Counted from the stretch's first letter, positions 23,526-30,784 are shown. The stretch is DNA of 64,000 nucleotides from Janthinobacterium sp. TB1-E2 (GCF_036885605.1 NZ_CP142523.1:3906001-3970000), one strand, 5' to 3'. Translations and numbers: made by a program. The notes: generated by a model from the letters alone, not told the origin.

Positions 23526-25340
23526 TCACGCCACCCTCGCAATCTCGCGCTCATGCGCGAAGTTGGCGCGCATAGCAGCATCAATCCGGCGGCCGAGCCA
23601 TGCCACGTTCGACACGGCCCAGCTGTTGCCGATGGCCTTGTAGCGCGGCCCGTCAGCTGCCGCGCGCGCAATCTGCTCGCGTGCCATCACGCCGCCGCGC
23701 ATCAGGTACTTGATCCAGTCCTGATCAAGCTTTTCCGCGCGGATAGCGCGGCCGAACGGAGTGAGGGTGTAGTCGTCGGGGAAATCTTGAAGGCGCTCGC
23801 ACTCGCGGGGCGTGAGGCGGCGGACTGCCATGCCAGTCAGCACCATTGGCGTACCTTGGCCGGGCTTACCGCCGCCGGTCGACAGCGCGTCGGTGCGGCT
23901 GCCGTCGCCGCCTTCCAGGCGGATTTCGGCGCGGCTGTTCTCGGCGAATGCAGCCACAATTGGCTGCCCGCGCCCAGTGCCATCCTCGCTGGCATCGAAG
24001 CCTTCGGCTTTAAGAGTGTGCGTGATGTCGCCGGTGATGCAGACCGCCTGCGCTTGCGGGCGGGACGTGCCCAGAGCACCAAAGACGCTGGTACTACTCA
24101 CGCAGTCCTGGCGCGCGTCGAAGGCGATAGCCGGCGGGCTGCCGGCGTTGGCATGACTGCGGGCGTGGTTTCCAGCACGTAGCGTGGGTGACAGGTCGTA
24201 GCTGGCGTCGCCGCCGTAGTCCTTGCTGCTGAAGGCGATGGGCGCGGCCAGCACCAGGAACGTCTCGCTCTCAAAATCGAAGTGAGGCCCGGCATGCGCG
24301 CGACAAGCGGTGGCAACATAAATTTCACCTGCTTGGTTGTTGCCACCGAAAGCCATAGGGATAAGCATGCCGGCCTCGGCATCCTGCTGGGTCGCGCTGC
24401 CGGCGGCCTTGCCATTAGCCTGCAGCGTTCCAGCGATGAGCGTGTCCAGGCCATCGCCGCGCGGACGCTCAATGCTACGTGCCACCGGAGCGGCTAAGGC
24501 AGCACCGAAAGCAAGGTCTTCCCCGTCGCCCTGTGGTGCTCCGCCAATATCCTCGGTACTGACTGGCTGCAACCCGAGGCCGCATTCGTCCTGCACTCCG
24601 CCACGGCGCGCAGCGCTCGCTCTAACTGTACCGGCAATGTCTTGCGGCGATTCTCTGCTCGGCGGAGAATCCCGGCGCACGCCGTCGAACTCAAAAAGTA
24701 CCGTTCCGGGATCGAACCCTTCTCCAGCACTTGCGACAACGAACACACGACGGCGTCGTTGGGCCACTCCGAAATATTGGGCGTCAAGGGTCCGCCACGC
24801 GACTGTTCGCGCGGGGCCATACACACAACCAGCGTACGCCCATTTGCCCCCTGGCGGTTCGATTGGATCATCTTCACCGGCAAGGCCAGCAAGGAAGCAG
24901 CCGAAGGCATTATCTTTTGTGGAGAGGACTCCAGGGACGTTTTCCCAGAAGACAACGGCTGGAAGAAGTCCAGCTGCTGCGCGTCGTGCGTCAATTTCAT
25001 CTGCAATCTCGCAAAAAACAAGGGAAAGGTTGCCGCGTTCGTCGTCGAGCGAATTGCGCAGGCCCGCAATCGAGAACGCTTGGCACGGCGTGCCGCCGCA
25101 AAACACGTCAGGCGCAGGCACGAAGCCGTCGCGGATCAAGGCGGCGACCTTGGTCATGTCGCCCAGATTTGGTACGTCCGGATAGTGGTGCGCCAGCACG
25201 GCGCAAGGGAATGGCTCGATCTCGGCCAGCCAGGCGGCGCGCCAGTCGAGCGGCCCCCAGGCGACGCTGGCAGCCTCAAGACCGCTGCATACCGAACCGA
25301 AAGTAATAGGCATGGCCGTAGTGAAGGAATCGCGCTTCAT
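23526..25340 (-). CDS. C5 cytosine DNA methyltransferase with repeat-rich recognition region
   Basis: 604 aa from ATG 25340. Motif I is GSVCSGLEAASVAWG, motif IV CGGTPCQAFSIAG with the catalytic PCQ, motif VI VVFWENVPGV, motif VIII AQRRRRVFVVA, motif IX region LTPRECERLQDFPDDY, and motif X YKAIGNSWAVSNVAWLG. Residues ~230-480 between VIII and IX contain several repeats of the type IAFSSKDYGGDASYDLSPTL, giving an unusually long target-recognition region. No cognate restriction gene is nearby, so it is probably an orphan phage methylase protecting phage DNA or altering the host methylome. Confidence 0.93.
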   Translation of the reverse strand: MKRDSFTTAMPITFGSVCSGLEAASVAWGPLDWRAAWLAEIEPFPCAVLAHHYPDVPNLGDMTKVAALIRDGFVPAPDVFCGGTPCQAFSIAGLRNSLDDERGNLSLVFCEIADEIDARRAAAGLLPAVVFWENVPGVLSTKDNAFGCFLAGLAGEDDPIEPPGGKWAYAGCVYGPARTVAWRTLDAQYFGVAQRRRRVFVVASAGEGFDPGTVLFEFDGVRRDSPPSRESPQDIAGTVRASAARRGGVQDECGLGLQPVSTEDIGGAPQGDGEDLAFGAALAAPVARSIERPRGDGLDTLIAGTLQANGKAAGSATQQDAEAGMLIPMAFGGNNQAGEIYVATACRAHAGPHFDFESETFLVLAAPIAFSSKDYGGDASYDLSPTLRAGNHARSHANAGSPPAIAFDARQDCVSSTSVFGALGTSRPQAQAVCITGDITHTLKAEGFDASEDGTGRGQPIVAAFAENSRAEIRLEGGDGSRTDALSTGGGKPGQGTPMVLTGMAVRRLTPRECERLQDFPDDYTLTPFGRAIRAEKLDQDWIKYLMRGGVMAREQIARAAADGPRYKAIGNSWAVSNVAWLGRRIDAAMRANFAHEREIARVA

Positions 25341-25375
25341 GCTAAGATTCCTTTCAAACAACTTTCGGCAAACGC

Positions 25376-25972
25376 ATGAAATACCCATACCTCACGGTCG
25401 TACTTTTGGTAATTTTTGGCGTTGTCGATATCGTCATTTTGGGAAACCACTACGAACTCACGAAGTCCGATTGGTCCGGATGGGTGCAGGCGATAGGATC
25501 GATCGCTGCGATTCTTGGGGCTTTTTACATTGCCGATGCTCAGACCAAGCAGGCTTTGAAAGTTGCCAAGGAAAGGCAAGTGCGTGACGATAGACGAAGG
25601 GTCGACATAGTAGACGCGCTGCTGTCGAGGATTTATGATTTGGCGGACGAAATGCTTCGCCAAAGCAGAGACAGCAACGTTCACTACTTCCATGGTTTTA
25701 ATCAAAGTGTTTTGATTGATTTGCGAGAATCTATAAAAACGATTCCGATAATGGAGGTTCCATACGCAGAAATTGTCTTCCACATCACAGCGTTGCCACA
25801 TGCGCTTGAAGAAGTGGCGCTTGTATTCAGGAATGTAAGATCTGATGGGGAGGAAGATCCAACTACAATTTACGAGCGACTGTTTGCCACCGATCTCGAG
25901 CAAAGAATTGATGACTTGCTGAAACTCACCACTGAAGCGCGAACTGTATGCCTCCATTGGTCGCTCCCTTAA
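25376..25972 (+). CDS. Two-helix membrane protein, copy B of a paralogous pair
   Basis: 198 aa. Helix 1 is at ~5-24 (YLTVVLLVIFGVVDIVILGN), helix 2 at ~35-54 (SGWVQAIGSIAAILGAFYIA), then a coiled segment (KQALKVAKERQVRDDRRR) and a helical domain with SIKTIPIMEVPYAE. It is homologous in layout and in the WVQAIG and IP..V segments to the protein at 22198. No clear ribosome site precedes ATG 25376, so the message may be leaderless. It diverges from the methyltransferase gene with 35 bases between starts. Lower GC than neighbours. Confidence 0.75.
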   Translation: MKYPYLTVVLLVIFGVVDIVILGNHYELTKSDWSGWVQAIGSIAAILGAFYIADAQTKQALKVAKERQVRDDRRRVDIVDALLSRIYDLADEMLRQSRDSNVHYFHGFNQSVLIDLRESIKTIPIMEVPYAEIVFHITALPHALEEVALVFRNVRSDGEEDPTTIYERLFATDLEQRIDDLLKLTTEARTVCLHWSLP

Positions 25973-26022
25973 CCTGTCAAATTTAGTGAGATCCTTTCTC
26001 AGCATGCTCTCCGGATCGAAAT

Positions 26023-26427
26023 TCATGAGCGCACCTCCGCAGCTGGCCGGCGAATGACCACGACAGGCATTGCGCCCACCGTACCGCGAAAGTGTGGCGT
26101 GGCCGCCTGGCCTGGCTGTTCTGGTTCGACGCCGAGCATCGCCGCGCGCGATGCATCTTTCAGCACGTAGCGAATGCCCACCTGGCGCACATTGCCCTGG
26201 ATGAAGCGCGAGAAAATCATGCGCAAGCGATGCTCCATGCCCGCTTCTTCGATATCGAAGCCCGCGCGCTCGCAGATTTGGTAGAAAGTGCCGGGCCCGT
26301 GCAGCAAGGCCTGCAGCAGTGCGTACGAGCGGGAGCCTTGCTTAGGAAGCGTGACGCCAGAACGGCGGCGTTTCGTCTTGTTTACGCCAAAAGTCGGGCG
26401 CGGGATATTGTCATTTTGGCCAGTCAC
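26023..26427 (-). CDS. Phage protein of unknown function (possible winged-helix)
   Basis: 134 aa with GTG 26427 as start; GGAGGT six bases upstream decides it, and GTGA overlaps the KilA-N stop. SRSYALLQALLHGPGTFYQI and CERAGFDIEEAGMEHRLRMI look like a winged-helix-type arrangement that reads a variable-length repeat of helices. The tail GTVGAMPVVVIRRPAAEVRS is beta-like. Possibly a regulator working with the KilA-N protein; this is inference. Confidence 0.5.
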   Translation of the reverse strand: MTGQNDNIPRPTFGVNKTKRRRSGVTLPKQGSRSYALLQALLHGPGTFYQICERAGFDIEEAGMEHRLRMIFSRFIQGNVRQVGIRYVLKDASRAAMLGVEPEQPGQAATPHFRGTVGAMPVVVIRRPAAEVRS

Positions 26428-27179
26428 AATGCCACCTCCGCAAGTACCGAGTCGCGCCACTTCACTTGCTGGATGGGTGTGCCGCTTCCGTGCGCCTTAC
26501 CGGTATCCGCCACGAAAGCATGCGCGCGGCCCTTCTCCGTCGGCACCCAATGGCCTGCGATACTCTCTTGCAGGCCGGCCTCGACCAGAAGCTGGTTGAA
26601 AGCCCTGGCGCTCTTGACGAAGCGGCTGCCCAACTCCGTCGGCGTGTAGTAAATCTCCTGGCTGGGCGTGGCCAGGTGCGTGCGCTCCATCAGCTGCAGC
26701 ATATTGACGCCGGTCAGGGCGGCCGTACCCTGGTTTGCGCTGATCGCCGCGGCGTTCTTGTCGAGGCCGATCAGGCGCGCAATGCCGAAGATGGCGCGGA
26801 ATTCCTTGGCGGGCGAGATTGCGCTGGGCTTGGGCGCGGCCGGTGCCTGGCCGGTGACCACGGCGTCGAAGGTGCGGATTACTTCCAGGTGGAACTTGGG
26901 GCTAATCCACATGGCGTAGGCGTACACCAGCTCCTTGCACACGTAGGTGCCGCCGTTGCGGCCCTGGGAAGTGATGGTTGGCAAACTCTGCACCGGCGCA
27001 GAGTTTAATTCCGCTTCCAGCTCCTGGATTTCCGGGCGACGGAAGAAGAATGCAGGTTGATGGCGGCTTTCCGCACCAGCTGCCCTGTGCAAGTCGTTGA
27101 GGCAAAAGCGGCCTTCTTTATCGATCGCGATCAGCGTATTCGCTATCGTGATGCCTTTGTGTTGTACAATTTCGGTCAT
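26424..27179 (-). CDS. KilA-N domain phage regulatory protein
   Basis: 251 aa from ATG 27179 (MTEIVQHKGITIANTLIAID). A KilA-N DNA-binding domain covers residues ~1-100: FCLNDLHRAAGAESRHQPAF, RNGGTYVCKELVYAYAMWIS and KFHLEVIRTFDAVV are its hallmarks. The C-terminal half (AKEFRAIFGIARLIGLDKNA ... YYTPTELGSRF ... HWVPTEKGRAHA) is the common phage partner region. KilA-N proteins in early operons act as regulators or antirepressor-like factors. Confidence 0.88.
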   Translation of the reverse strand: MTEIVQHKGITIANTLIAIDKEGRFCLNDLHRAAGAESRHQPAFFFRRPEIQELEAELNSAPVQSLPTITSQGRNGGTYVCKELVYAYAMWISPKFHLEVIRTFDAVVTGQAPAAPKPSAISPAKEFRAIFGIARLIGLDKNAAAISANQGTAALTGVNMLQLMERTHLATPSQEIYYTPTELGSRFVKSARAFNQLLVEAGLQESIAGHWVPTEKGRAHAFVADTGKAHGSGTPIQQVKWRDSVLAEVAL

Positions 27180-27211
27180 AAATTCTTTCGCGAATTTTTG
27201 TTGTTTCAAGG

Positions 27212-27237
27212 AAGCCCGCCTGCAAGCGGGCTTTTTT
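27212..27237 (+). terminator. Intrinsic terminator facing rightward
   Basis: GCCCGC/GCGGGC stem with loop CTGCAA followed by TTTTTT on the + strand. It would stop rightward transcripts that run from the + strand insert gene at 25376 against the leftward operon. Confidence 0.65.
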
Positions 27238-27404
27238 CATTTCTGGCCTTGCAGCTCCTGCAGCATTGCTTCGTAGTGCTGGCGCGTCCGGACGTGGCCG
27301 GGATCGACCGGCAGTTCGCACTCGGCATGCCCTTTCTACTGGACGCCGTCTTCGCCAAGCGCCGCGTTGGCGCCAGGCTCGGGCTGCGTAGTCGACCAGG
27401 TCAA
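27237..27404 (-). pseudogene. Small phage ORF interrupted by an in-frame amber codon
   Basis: One frame reads TTG start, 22 codons (LTWSTTQPEPGANAALGEDG-VQ), TAG at 27338-27336, then 32 codons (KGHAECELPVDPGHVRTRQH to LQELQGQK) and TGA. Both halves look protein-like and together form one plausible ~55-aa phage protein. The TTG overlaps the stop of the upstream HTH gene as TTGA. Either the gene is broken by a point change, or amber readthrough occurs, or only a downstream part is used. Confidence 0.5.
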
Positions 27405-27664
27405 GCCGCCACCTCGGCGCGCGCGATGCGCTTGAGCTCGCAGATCGACACGTCGAACACCTCGTGCATGCGGATCAGCAGCGAGGCGCCGATCGGCAGG
27501 CGGCCGTGGCGAATCTTGGAAATCACTGGTGGCGCCACTTCCAGCGCGCGGGCCAGAGCGGCGTCGTTCTTTGGGCCTTTGGCCAGGAGGGTGTCGAGCA
27601 AGTTGTTGTTGCCATCGGCGTTGTTCAGCGAGCCATACGGCGTAATTGCAGTTGTTTGCGTCAT
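27401..27664 (-). CDS. Small helix-turn-helix regulator
   Basis: 87 aa. DTLLAKGPKNDAALARALEV then APPVISKIRHGRLPIGASLL is a Cro/CI-type helix-turn-helix (A-L-A-R-A-L-x-V-x-P-x-x-I-S-K-I-R), and MHEVFDVSICELKRIA completes it. It lies in the leftward early operon between the RHH-like and KilA-N genes, so it is a second regulator apart from the cI/cro switch, perhaps a CII-like activator or late repressor. Confidence 0.75.
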   Translation of the reverse strand: MTQTTAITPYGSLNNADGNNNLLDTLLAKGPKNDAALARALEVAPPVISKIRHGRLPIGASLLIRMHEVFDVSICELKRIARAEVAA

Positions 27665-27740
27665 GTCATATTCCTAATTGATGGTGATTAAAGTGGCAGA
27701 TTCCGGTCATGTGATGCTGTAGCTGTCGGGTGCGGGTTCG

Positions 27741-27956
27741 TTATGGCGGCTCGCGCCGCGGCACCTCGTATTTCTTCGCCACTCTGTCGGTGGCATCGCG
27801 CCATTTCTGGCGCGCTTCCTTGTGCGCGGCCTTCGCCGCGCCTTCCCCCTTCCCGTCCTTGGCGCCCTGCAGGTCTTTCTCAGCCTGGCGGTAAATCATC
27901 GAGCGCTGGAAAACCAGCTCCTTTTCCTCGGCAGTGACCTCGGCTGGTTTATTCAA
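27741..27956 (-). CDS. Small charged phage protein with TTG start
   Basis: 71 aa beginning TTG 27956 with GGAGG seven bases upstream. MNKPAEVTAEEKELVFQRSM, QAEKDLQGAKDGKGEGAAKA and RQKWRDATDRVAKKYEV form a mostly helical charged protein. It may bind nucleic acid or a partner; not recognised. Confidence 0.6.
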   Translation of the reverse strand: MNKPAEVTAEEKELVFQRSMIYRQAEKDLQGAKDGKGEGAAKAAHKEARQKWRDATDRVAKKYEVPRREPP

Positions 27957-27973
27957 TAGCTGCCTCCATGCCG

Positions 27974-28261
27974 TTAAACCCGCATCCGCACGACGCGCGG
28001 GACCAGGCCGAAGCTGGGGCGCTGCGGCTGGAGTGGGCCCAACTTTTCCCGTGATTTGGGTCTAGCCCCGCTCGAAAACGGCGGCGTATCATTCCGTTTC
28101 GGCCTGGCGTCCAGGTGATTGCGGATGATCACGATCGTGCATTCGTTCAGCACGTCGCTGACCGACTTGCGCATCGAAGTGCATGCGGCTTGCAAGGCAT
28201 CTTTGTTGTCTTCGGTGATGTAGCCCTTGACGAGCGCGGTACGTTTTTGCTTCTGTTTCAT
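27974..28261 (-). CDS. Ribbon-helix-helix-like small regulator
   Basis: 95 aa from ATG 28261 with AGGAGA upstream. Residues 1-55 (MKQKQKRTALVKGYITEDNK then ALQAACTSMRKSVSDVLNEC) give a short beta strand followed by two helices as in Arc/MetJ-type DNA-binding proteins. The C-terminal 40 residues are Pro/Arg-rich. It is early in the cro operon, so an Arc/Mnt-like secondary repressor is plausible. Confidence 0.55.
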   Translation of the reverse strand: MKQKQKRTALVKGYITEDNKDALQAACTSMRKSVSDVLNECTIVIIRNHLDARPKRNDTPPFSSGARPKSREKLGPLQPQRPSFGLVPRVVRMRV

Positions 28262-28371
28262 GGTTTTCTCCTGGTGGTCGGTGTTACAGGGTTTGGGTAC
28301 AGCGAAAATGGCCGGGAAATTCCTTCGTGCTACATTGCTATCTCCATAACAACAATTTGAAGGAATTTCCC

Positions 28372-28851
28372 ATGGAACTACCAACTCTCGCGGGAGCATT
28401 GGCCTCTCTAAAGCTGGCAGCCGATGCGGCGAAAGGGTTGCTGTCCGAGCGCGATGACCGTTTAGTGACCAAAGTCATCGGGGATATGAATGATCGGATG
28501 ATGGATGTCCAAAATCAGTGTCTGGCGCTCCTGGATAAGCAATACGCGCTGGCCGAGAGCGAACGTCAGCTGAAAGAGAAGCTGCGAAAAATGGAAGAGA
28601 AAGCTGCAGACCTTGATCAGTACGAGTTGCATCAAAACACTCATGGTGCAGTCATGTACCGATCCAAGGTATCGCTCGATCCTTCGGACAAACCGGTATA
28701 CCTGTGCGCAAACTGCATGGCTGCCGGCGTAAAAACATTTCTTCAACTTCAACGAAGCGGAATGAAAACTGTCTTCTTTTGCAAAGAACATGGCGAAATA
28801 CGATCTGAGATCCCGGACAAAGTGATGCAACCGGTGCGCATTAGGTTTTAA
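28372..28851 (+). CDS. Coiled-coil/zinc-ribbon protein on the opposite strand
   Basis: 159 aa from ATG 28372 with GAAGGAA upstream. An N-terminal helical part (GALASLKLAADAAKGLLSER) is followed by a coiled coil at ~50-90 (ESERQLKEKLRKMEEKAADL), then YLCANCMAAGVKTFLQLQRS and FFCKEHGEIRS, giving a CxxC...CxxH zinc site. The family, starting with a SLKxAxDxAKGL motif, is common in prophages and also found on the strand opposite to the early genes. Function unknown. Confidence 0.7.
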   Translation: MELPTLAGALASLKLAADAAKGLLSERDDRLVTKVIGDMNDRMMDVQNQCLALLDKQYALAESERQLKEKLRKMEEKAADLDQYELHQNTHGAVMYRSKVSLDPSDKPVYLCANCMAAGVKTFLQLQRSGMKTVFFCKEHGEIRSEIPDKVMQPVRIRF

Positions 28852-28853
28852 CT

Positions 28854-28985
28854 TCACGTTGACTCCTTCAGTGGCTTGAGGCATTCATCGAGCGGCGCTC
28901 CTGGCGGCAGCTGGCGCGACTCGACCAGCGGGATGCGCACGAAGTCGGCCGCCGGACGAGGCGGGGAAATTGGAAGGCGGATCAT
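28854..28985 (-). CDS. 43-aa small protein directly after cro
   Basis: MIRLPISPPRPAADFVRIPL then VESRQLPPGAPLDECLKPLK. The ATG overlaps the cro stop (ATGA), so it is the second gene of the leftward early operon by translational coupling. Pro-rich and soluble. Its end abuts the end of the + strand zinc-ribbon gene. Confidence 0.5.
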   Translation of the reverse strand: MIRLPISPPRPAADFVRIPLVESRQLPPGAPLDECLKPLKEST

Positions 28986-29305
28986 GGCTTCGCGCCCACG
29001 TCGATGCCGACAGCGGCCCGCAAAGGCACGGTGTCAAAGATGGCATTGGCGGTAGGAGGCTGGCGGCCGGCGTGGCCTGGGTCGACAGCAACTAGCTCCG
29101 GCCAAATCTTTTGCCAGTCATCAGGCCGAAGCTCTTGACGGGTCACCTTGCCACCCGTCTCCCCCTCGATGGCTGGGCAGTGCTGAATAGCAACCGGACG
29201 GATGTTTTCAATCCACTGGTGCAGCAGCGCTGGGGAAACGTTGATTGCACGAGCAAATTCAGCCTTCTTCGTGCCTGACTCGATGAGGTAGTTTTTGAGG
29301 TTCAT
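28982..29305 (-). CDS. cro: Cro-like repressor (YdaS/Cro helix-turn-helix)
   Basis: 107 aa. MNLKNYLIESGTKKAEFARA, then INVSPALLHQWIENIRPVAI is a helix-turn-helix, followed by the family's typical EGETGGKVTRQELRPDDWQK and IWPELVAVDPG. It diverges from cI across an 80-bp operator region, the classical Cro position. The -10 hexamer TATTAT ends six bases before ATG, so the message probably begins at or next to the start codon. Confidence 0.85.
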   Translation of the reverse strand: MNLKNYLIESGTKKAEFARAINVSPALLHQWIENIRPVAIQHCPAIEGETGGKVTRQELRPDDWQKIWPELVAVDPGHAGRQPPTANAIFDTVPLRAAVGIDVGAKP

Positions 29306-29385
29306 GTCGCAATAATAGCATTGCTAGTATGAAAGTCAATAGCATAGCTCGTTGCGCTCTTAAATAGCATCGCTATACTCCGCTT
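29306..29385. promoter_or_regulatory. cI-cro operator region with three repeated sites and divergent promoters
   Basis: Three copies of an 11-bp near-palindrome: TAGCATTGCTA at 29316-29326, TAGCATAGCTC at 29340-29350 (weak right half) and TAGCATCGCTA at 29365-29375, spaced 24 and 25 bp. Leftward promoter for cro: TTGACT, 16-bp spacer, TATTAT covering site 1. Rightward promoter for cI: TTGCGC (29353-29358), a 15- to 16-bp spacer containing site 3, TATACT (29374-29379). Both -10 elements end six bases from the start codons. Confidence 0.8.
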
Positions 29386-30150
29386 ATGAAAAAAGAACCC
29401 AAGGCCTTAGAAAATTGGCAGATTGAAGACGCGCAGCGACTAAAGTCACTCTTTGACGCGCGCGAGCCAAAGATTTCTCAGGCTGAATTTGGCGCGAAAT
29501 TCGAGATCGGCTCTCAAGGCATGGTCTGGCAGTACGTGGCTGCACGCCGCCCACTCAATATCAAAGCGGCTACCGCCTTTGCGCGGGGCCTGGGCGTGAA
29601 CGTCGAAGAAATTAGTCCAACCATCGCTGAAGAAATTGCAGCAGCGGCATCCCATACCGGCGCGTCAGTCGGCGCTCAGGGTGTGCCAGGTGCCAGCCCA
29701 GTAACCGATGATGAAGAAATGGCTCCGGTGATGGTCCGTATTCGCATGGTGCCTGAGCATCTGCGCGCTGGCATTACCGGGTTTGAGGCAGATCATACTT
29801 TTGAGGATGGCGGACATTTACACGTCCCTCGCCAATGGTTAGAAGAGAATGACCTTACCCCTAACGCCCTCTTGGCCATCAAGATCAAAGGCGACAGTAT
29901 GGTCCCGATGATGTACGAGGGCGACATTGCCGTAGTGAACGTCAAGGACAAAAACCGGGTAAATGGAGGCGTTTTCGCTTTGAACTACAAAGGCGAGTCG
30001 GTTGTGAAGCGTTTGAAGTATGAGCGCCGCGAATGGTATCTGACATCGGAGAATCCCGAATTCCATCAAGAGCCTTGCCGAACAAGCGACTGCAACGTCG
30101 TCGGCCGTGTAGTGCGCTTCGAACCACGGAATTTCAAGGATCGCTTATGA
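29386..30150 (+). CDS. cI: CI-like prophage repressor (S24 autopeptidase)
   Basis: 254 aa. An N-terminal HTH lies at ~28-72 (KISQAEFGAKFEIGSQGMVW ... NIKAATAFARGLGVNV). A linker leads to an S24/LexA-like peptidase: IKIKGDSMVPMMYEGDIAVV with Ser171, and GESVVKRLKYERREWYL with Lys208. A likely self-cleavage bond is Ala128-Gly129 in EHLRAGITGF. It keeps the prophage silent and is inactivated by RecA in the SOS response. It starts the rightward lysogeny operon; the next gene overlaps by four bases. Confidence 0.93.
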   Translation: MKKEPKALENWQIEDAQRLKSLFDAREPKISQAEFGAKFEIGSQGMVWQYVAARRPLNIKAATAFARGLGVNVEEISPTIAEEIAAAASHTGASVGAQGVPGASPVTDDEEMAPVMVRIRMVPEHLRAGITGFEADHTFEDGGHLHVPRQWLEENDLTPNALLAIKIKGDSMVPMMYEGDIAVVNVKDKNRVNGGVFALNYKGESVVKRLKYERREWYLTSENPEFHQEPCRTSDCNVVGRVVRFEPRNFKDRL

Positions 30151-30458
30151 GCAACCCGCCCGGCAGGAATCCGACCAAAGGGGGTGCTTTACAGCAGGTC
30201 CTTTTCCCAGGTGGCGCTGCGGCTTTGGTAGCCCTGCTGTTCTTCGTTTATGGATCAGTTCACCGAGAGCCGGAAGGCGCAGTTCCAAGCCAACAGCAAG
30301 TGGTCGCCCAAGAGAAATCTGCCGCCAAGGATGCGGTTGAATTGTGCCGCAGCCGCGCCACAGCGTTACCGGCCGGTTCGAGTGAAGCGAAAATTGCCCA
30401 AGATGCCTGCCAACTTATGCAGACGCAATACGAACAAACATACCGCCTGACGCCATGA
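30147..30458 (+). CDS. Single-span membrane protein in the cI operon
   Basis: 103 aa. One transmembrane helix at ~18-40 (VLFPGGAAALVALLFFVYGS), then a periplasmic Gln/Ala-rich helical domain with ALPAGSSEAKIAQDACQLMQ containing two cysteines (LCRSRA, DACQLM). Its ATGA overlap with cI means it is co-expressed in the lysogen. A membrane protein at this place is a superinfection-exclusion candidate. Confidence 0.65.
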   Translation: MSNPPGRNPTKGGALQQVLFPGGAAALVALLFFVYGSVHREPEGAVPSQQQVVAQEKSAAKDAVELCRSRATALPAGSSEAKIAQDACQLMQTQYEQTYRLTP

Positions 30459-30784
30459 TCCTAAAATCAATTTTCTTTGCGGCTATGCTGGCCCTGCCAA
30501 TCGCGGCCATTGCAGCACCTTGCAACAAGGCGGCCGCCCAGGACGTGCGAAAGATGATGGCCGAATTCGCAAAATGGGAACTCGGTAGCGACACCGGTAA
30601 AATCAAAGTCACCTGGAACCACAAGACGGATAGCCAATCGACGAACGGAATATTGCGCCTCATGTCCGCATTCGCCGATGCGGATGCCTGCCTCATGGGC
30701 TACCCGCGCAAAATTCACTTCTATCGGATGGGCAAGCAGGAAGGTATCGCCTCACCTGATCATGGCGTCAAGCTCACGAACTAG
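30455..30784 (+). CDS. Exported small protein in the cI operon
   Basis: 109 aa. Residues 1-21 are a Sec signal peptide (MILKSIFFAAMLALPIAAIA|A). The mature part contains CNKAAAQDVRKMMAEFAKWE and ILRLMSAFADADACLMGYPR, with two cysteines that could form a disulfide. Coupled by ATGA to the membrane protein gene, so the two may work together in the cell envelope during lysogeny. Not recognised. Confidence 0.65.
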   Translation: MILKSIFFAAMLALPIAAIAAPCNKAAAQDVRKMMAEFAKWELGSDTGKIKVTWNHKTDSQSTNGILRLMSAFADADACLMGYPRKIHFYRMGKQEGIASPDHGVKLTN

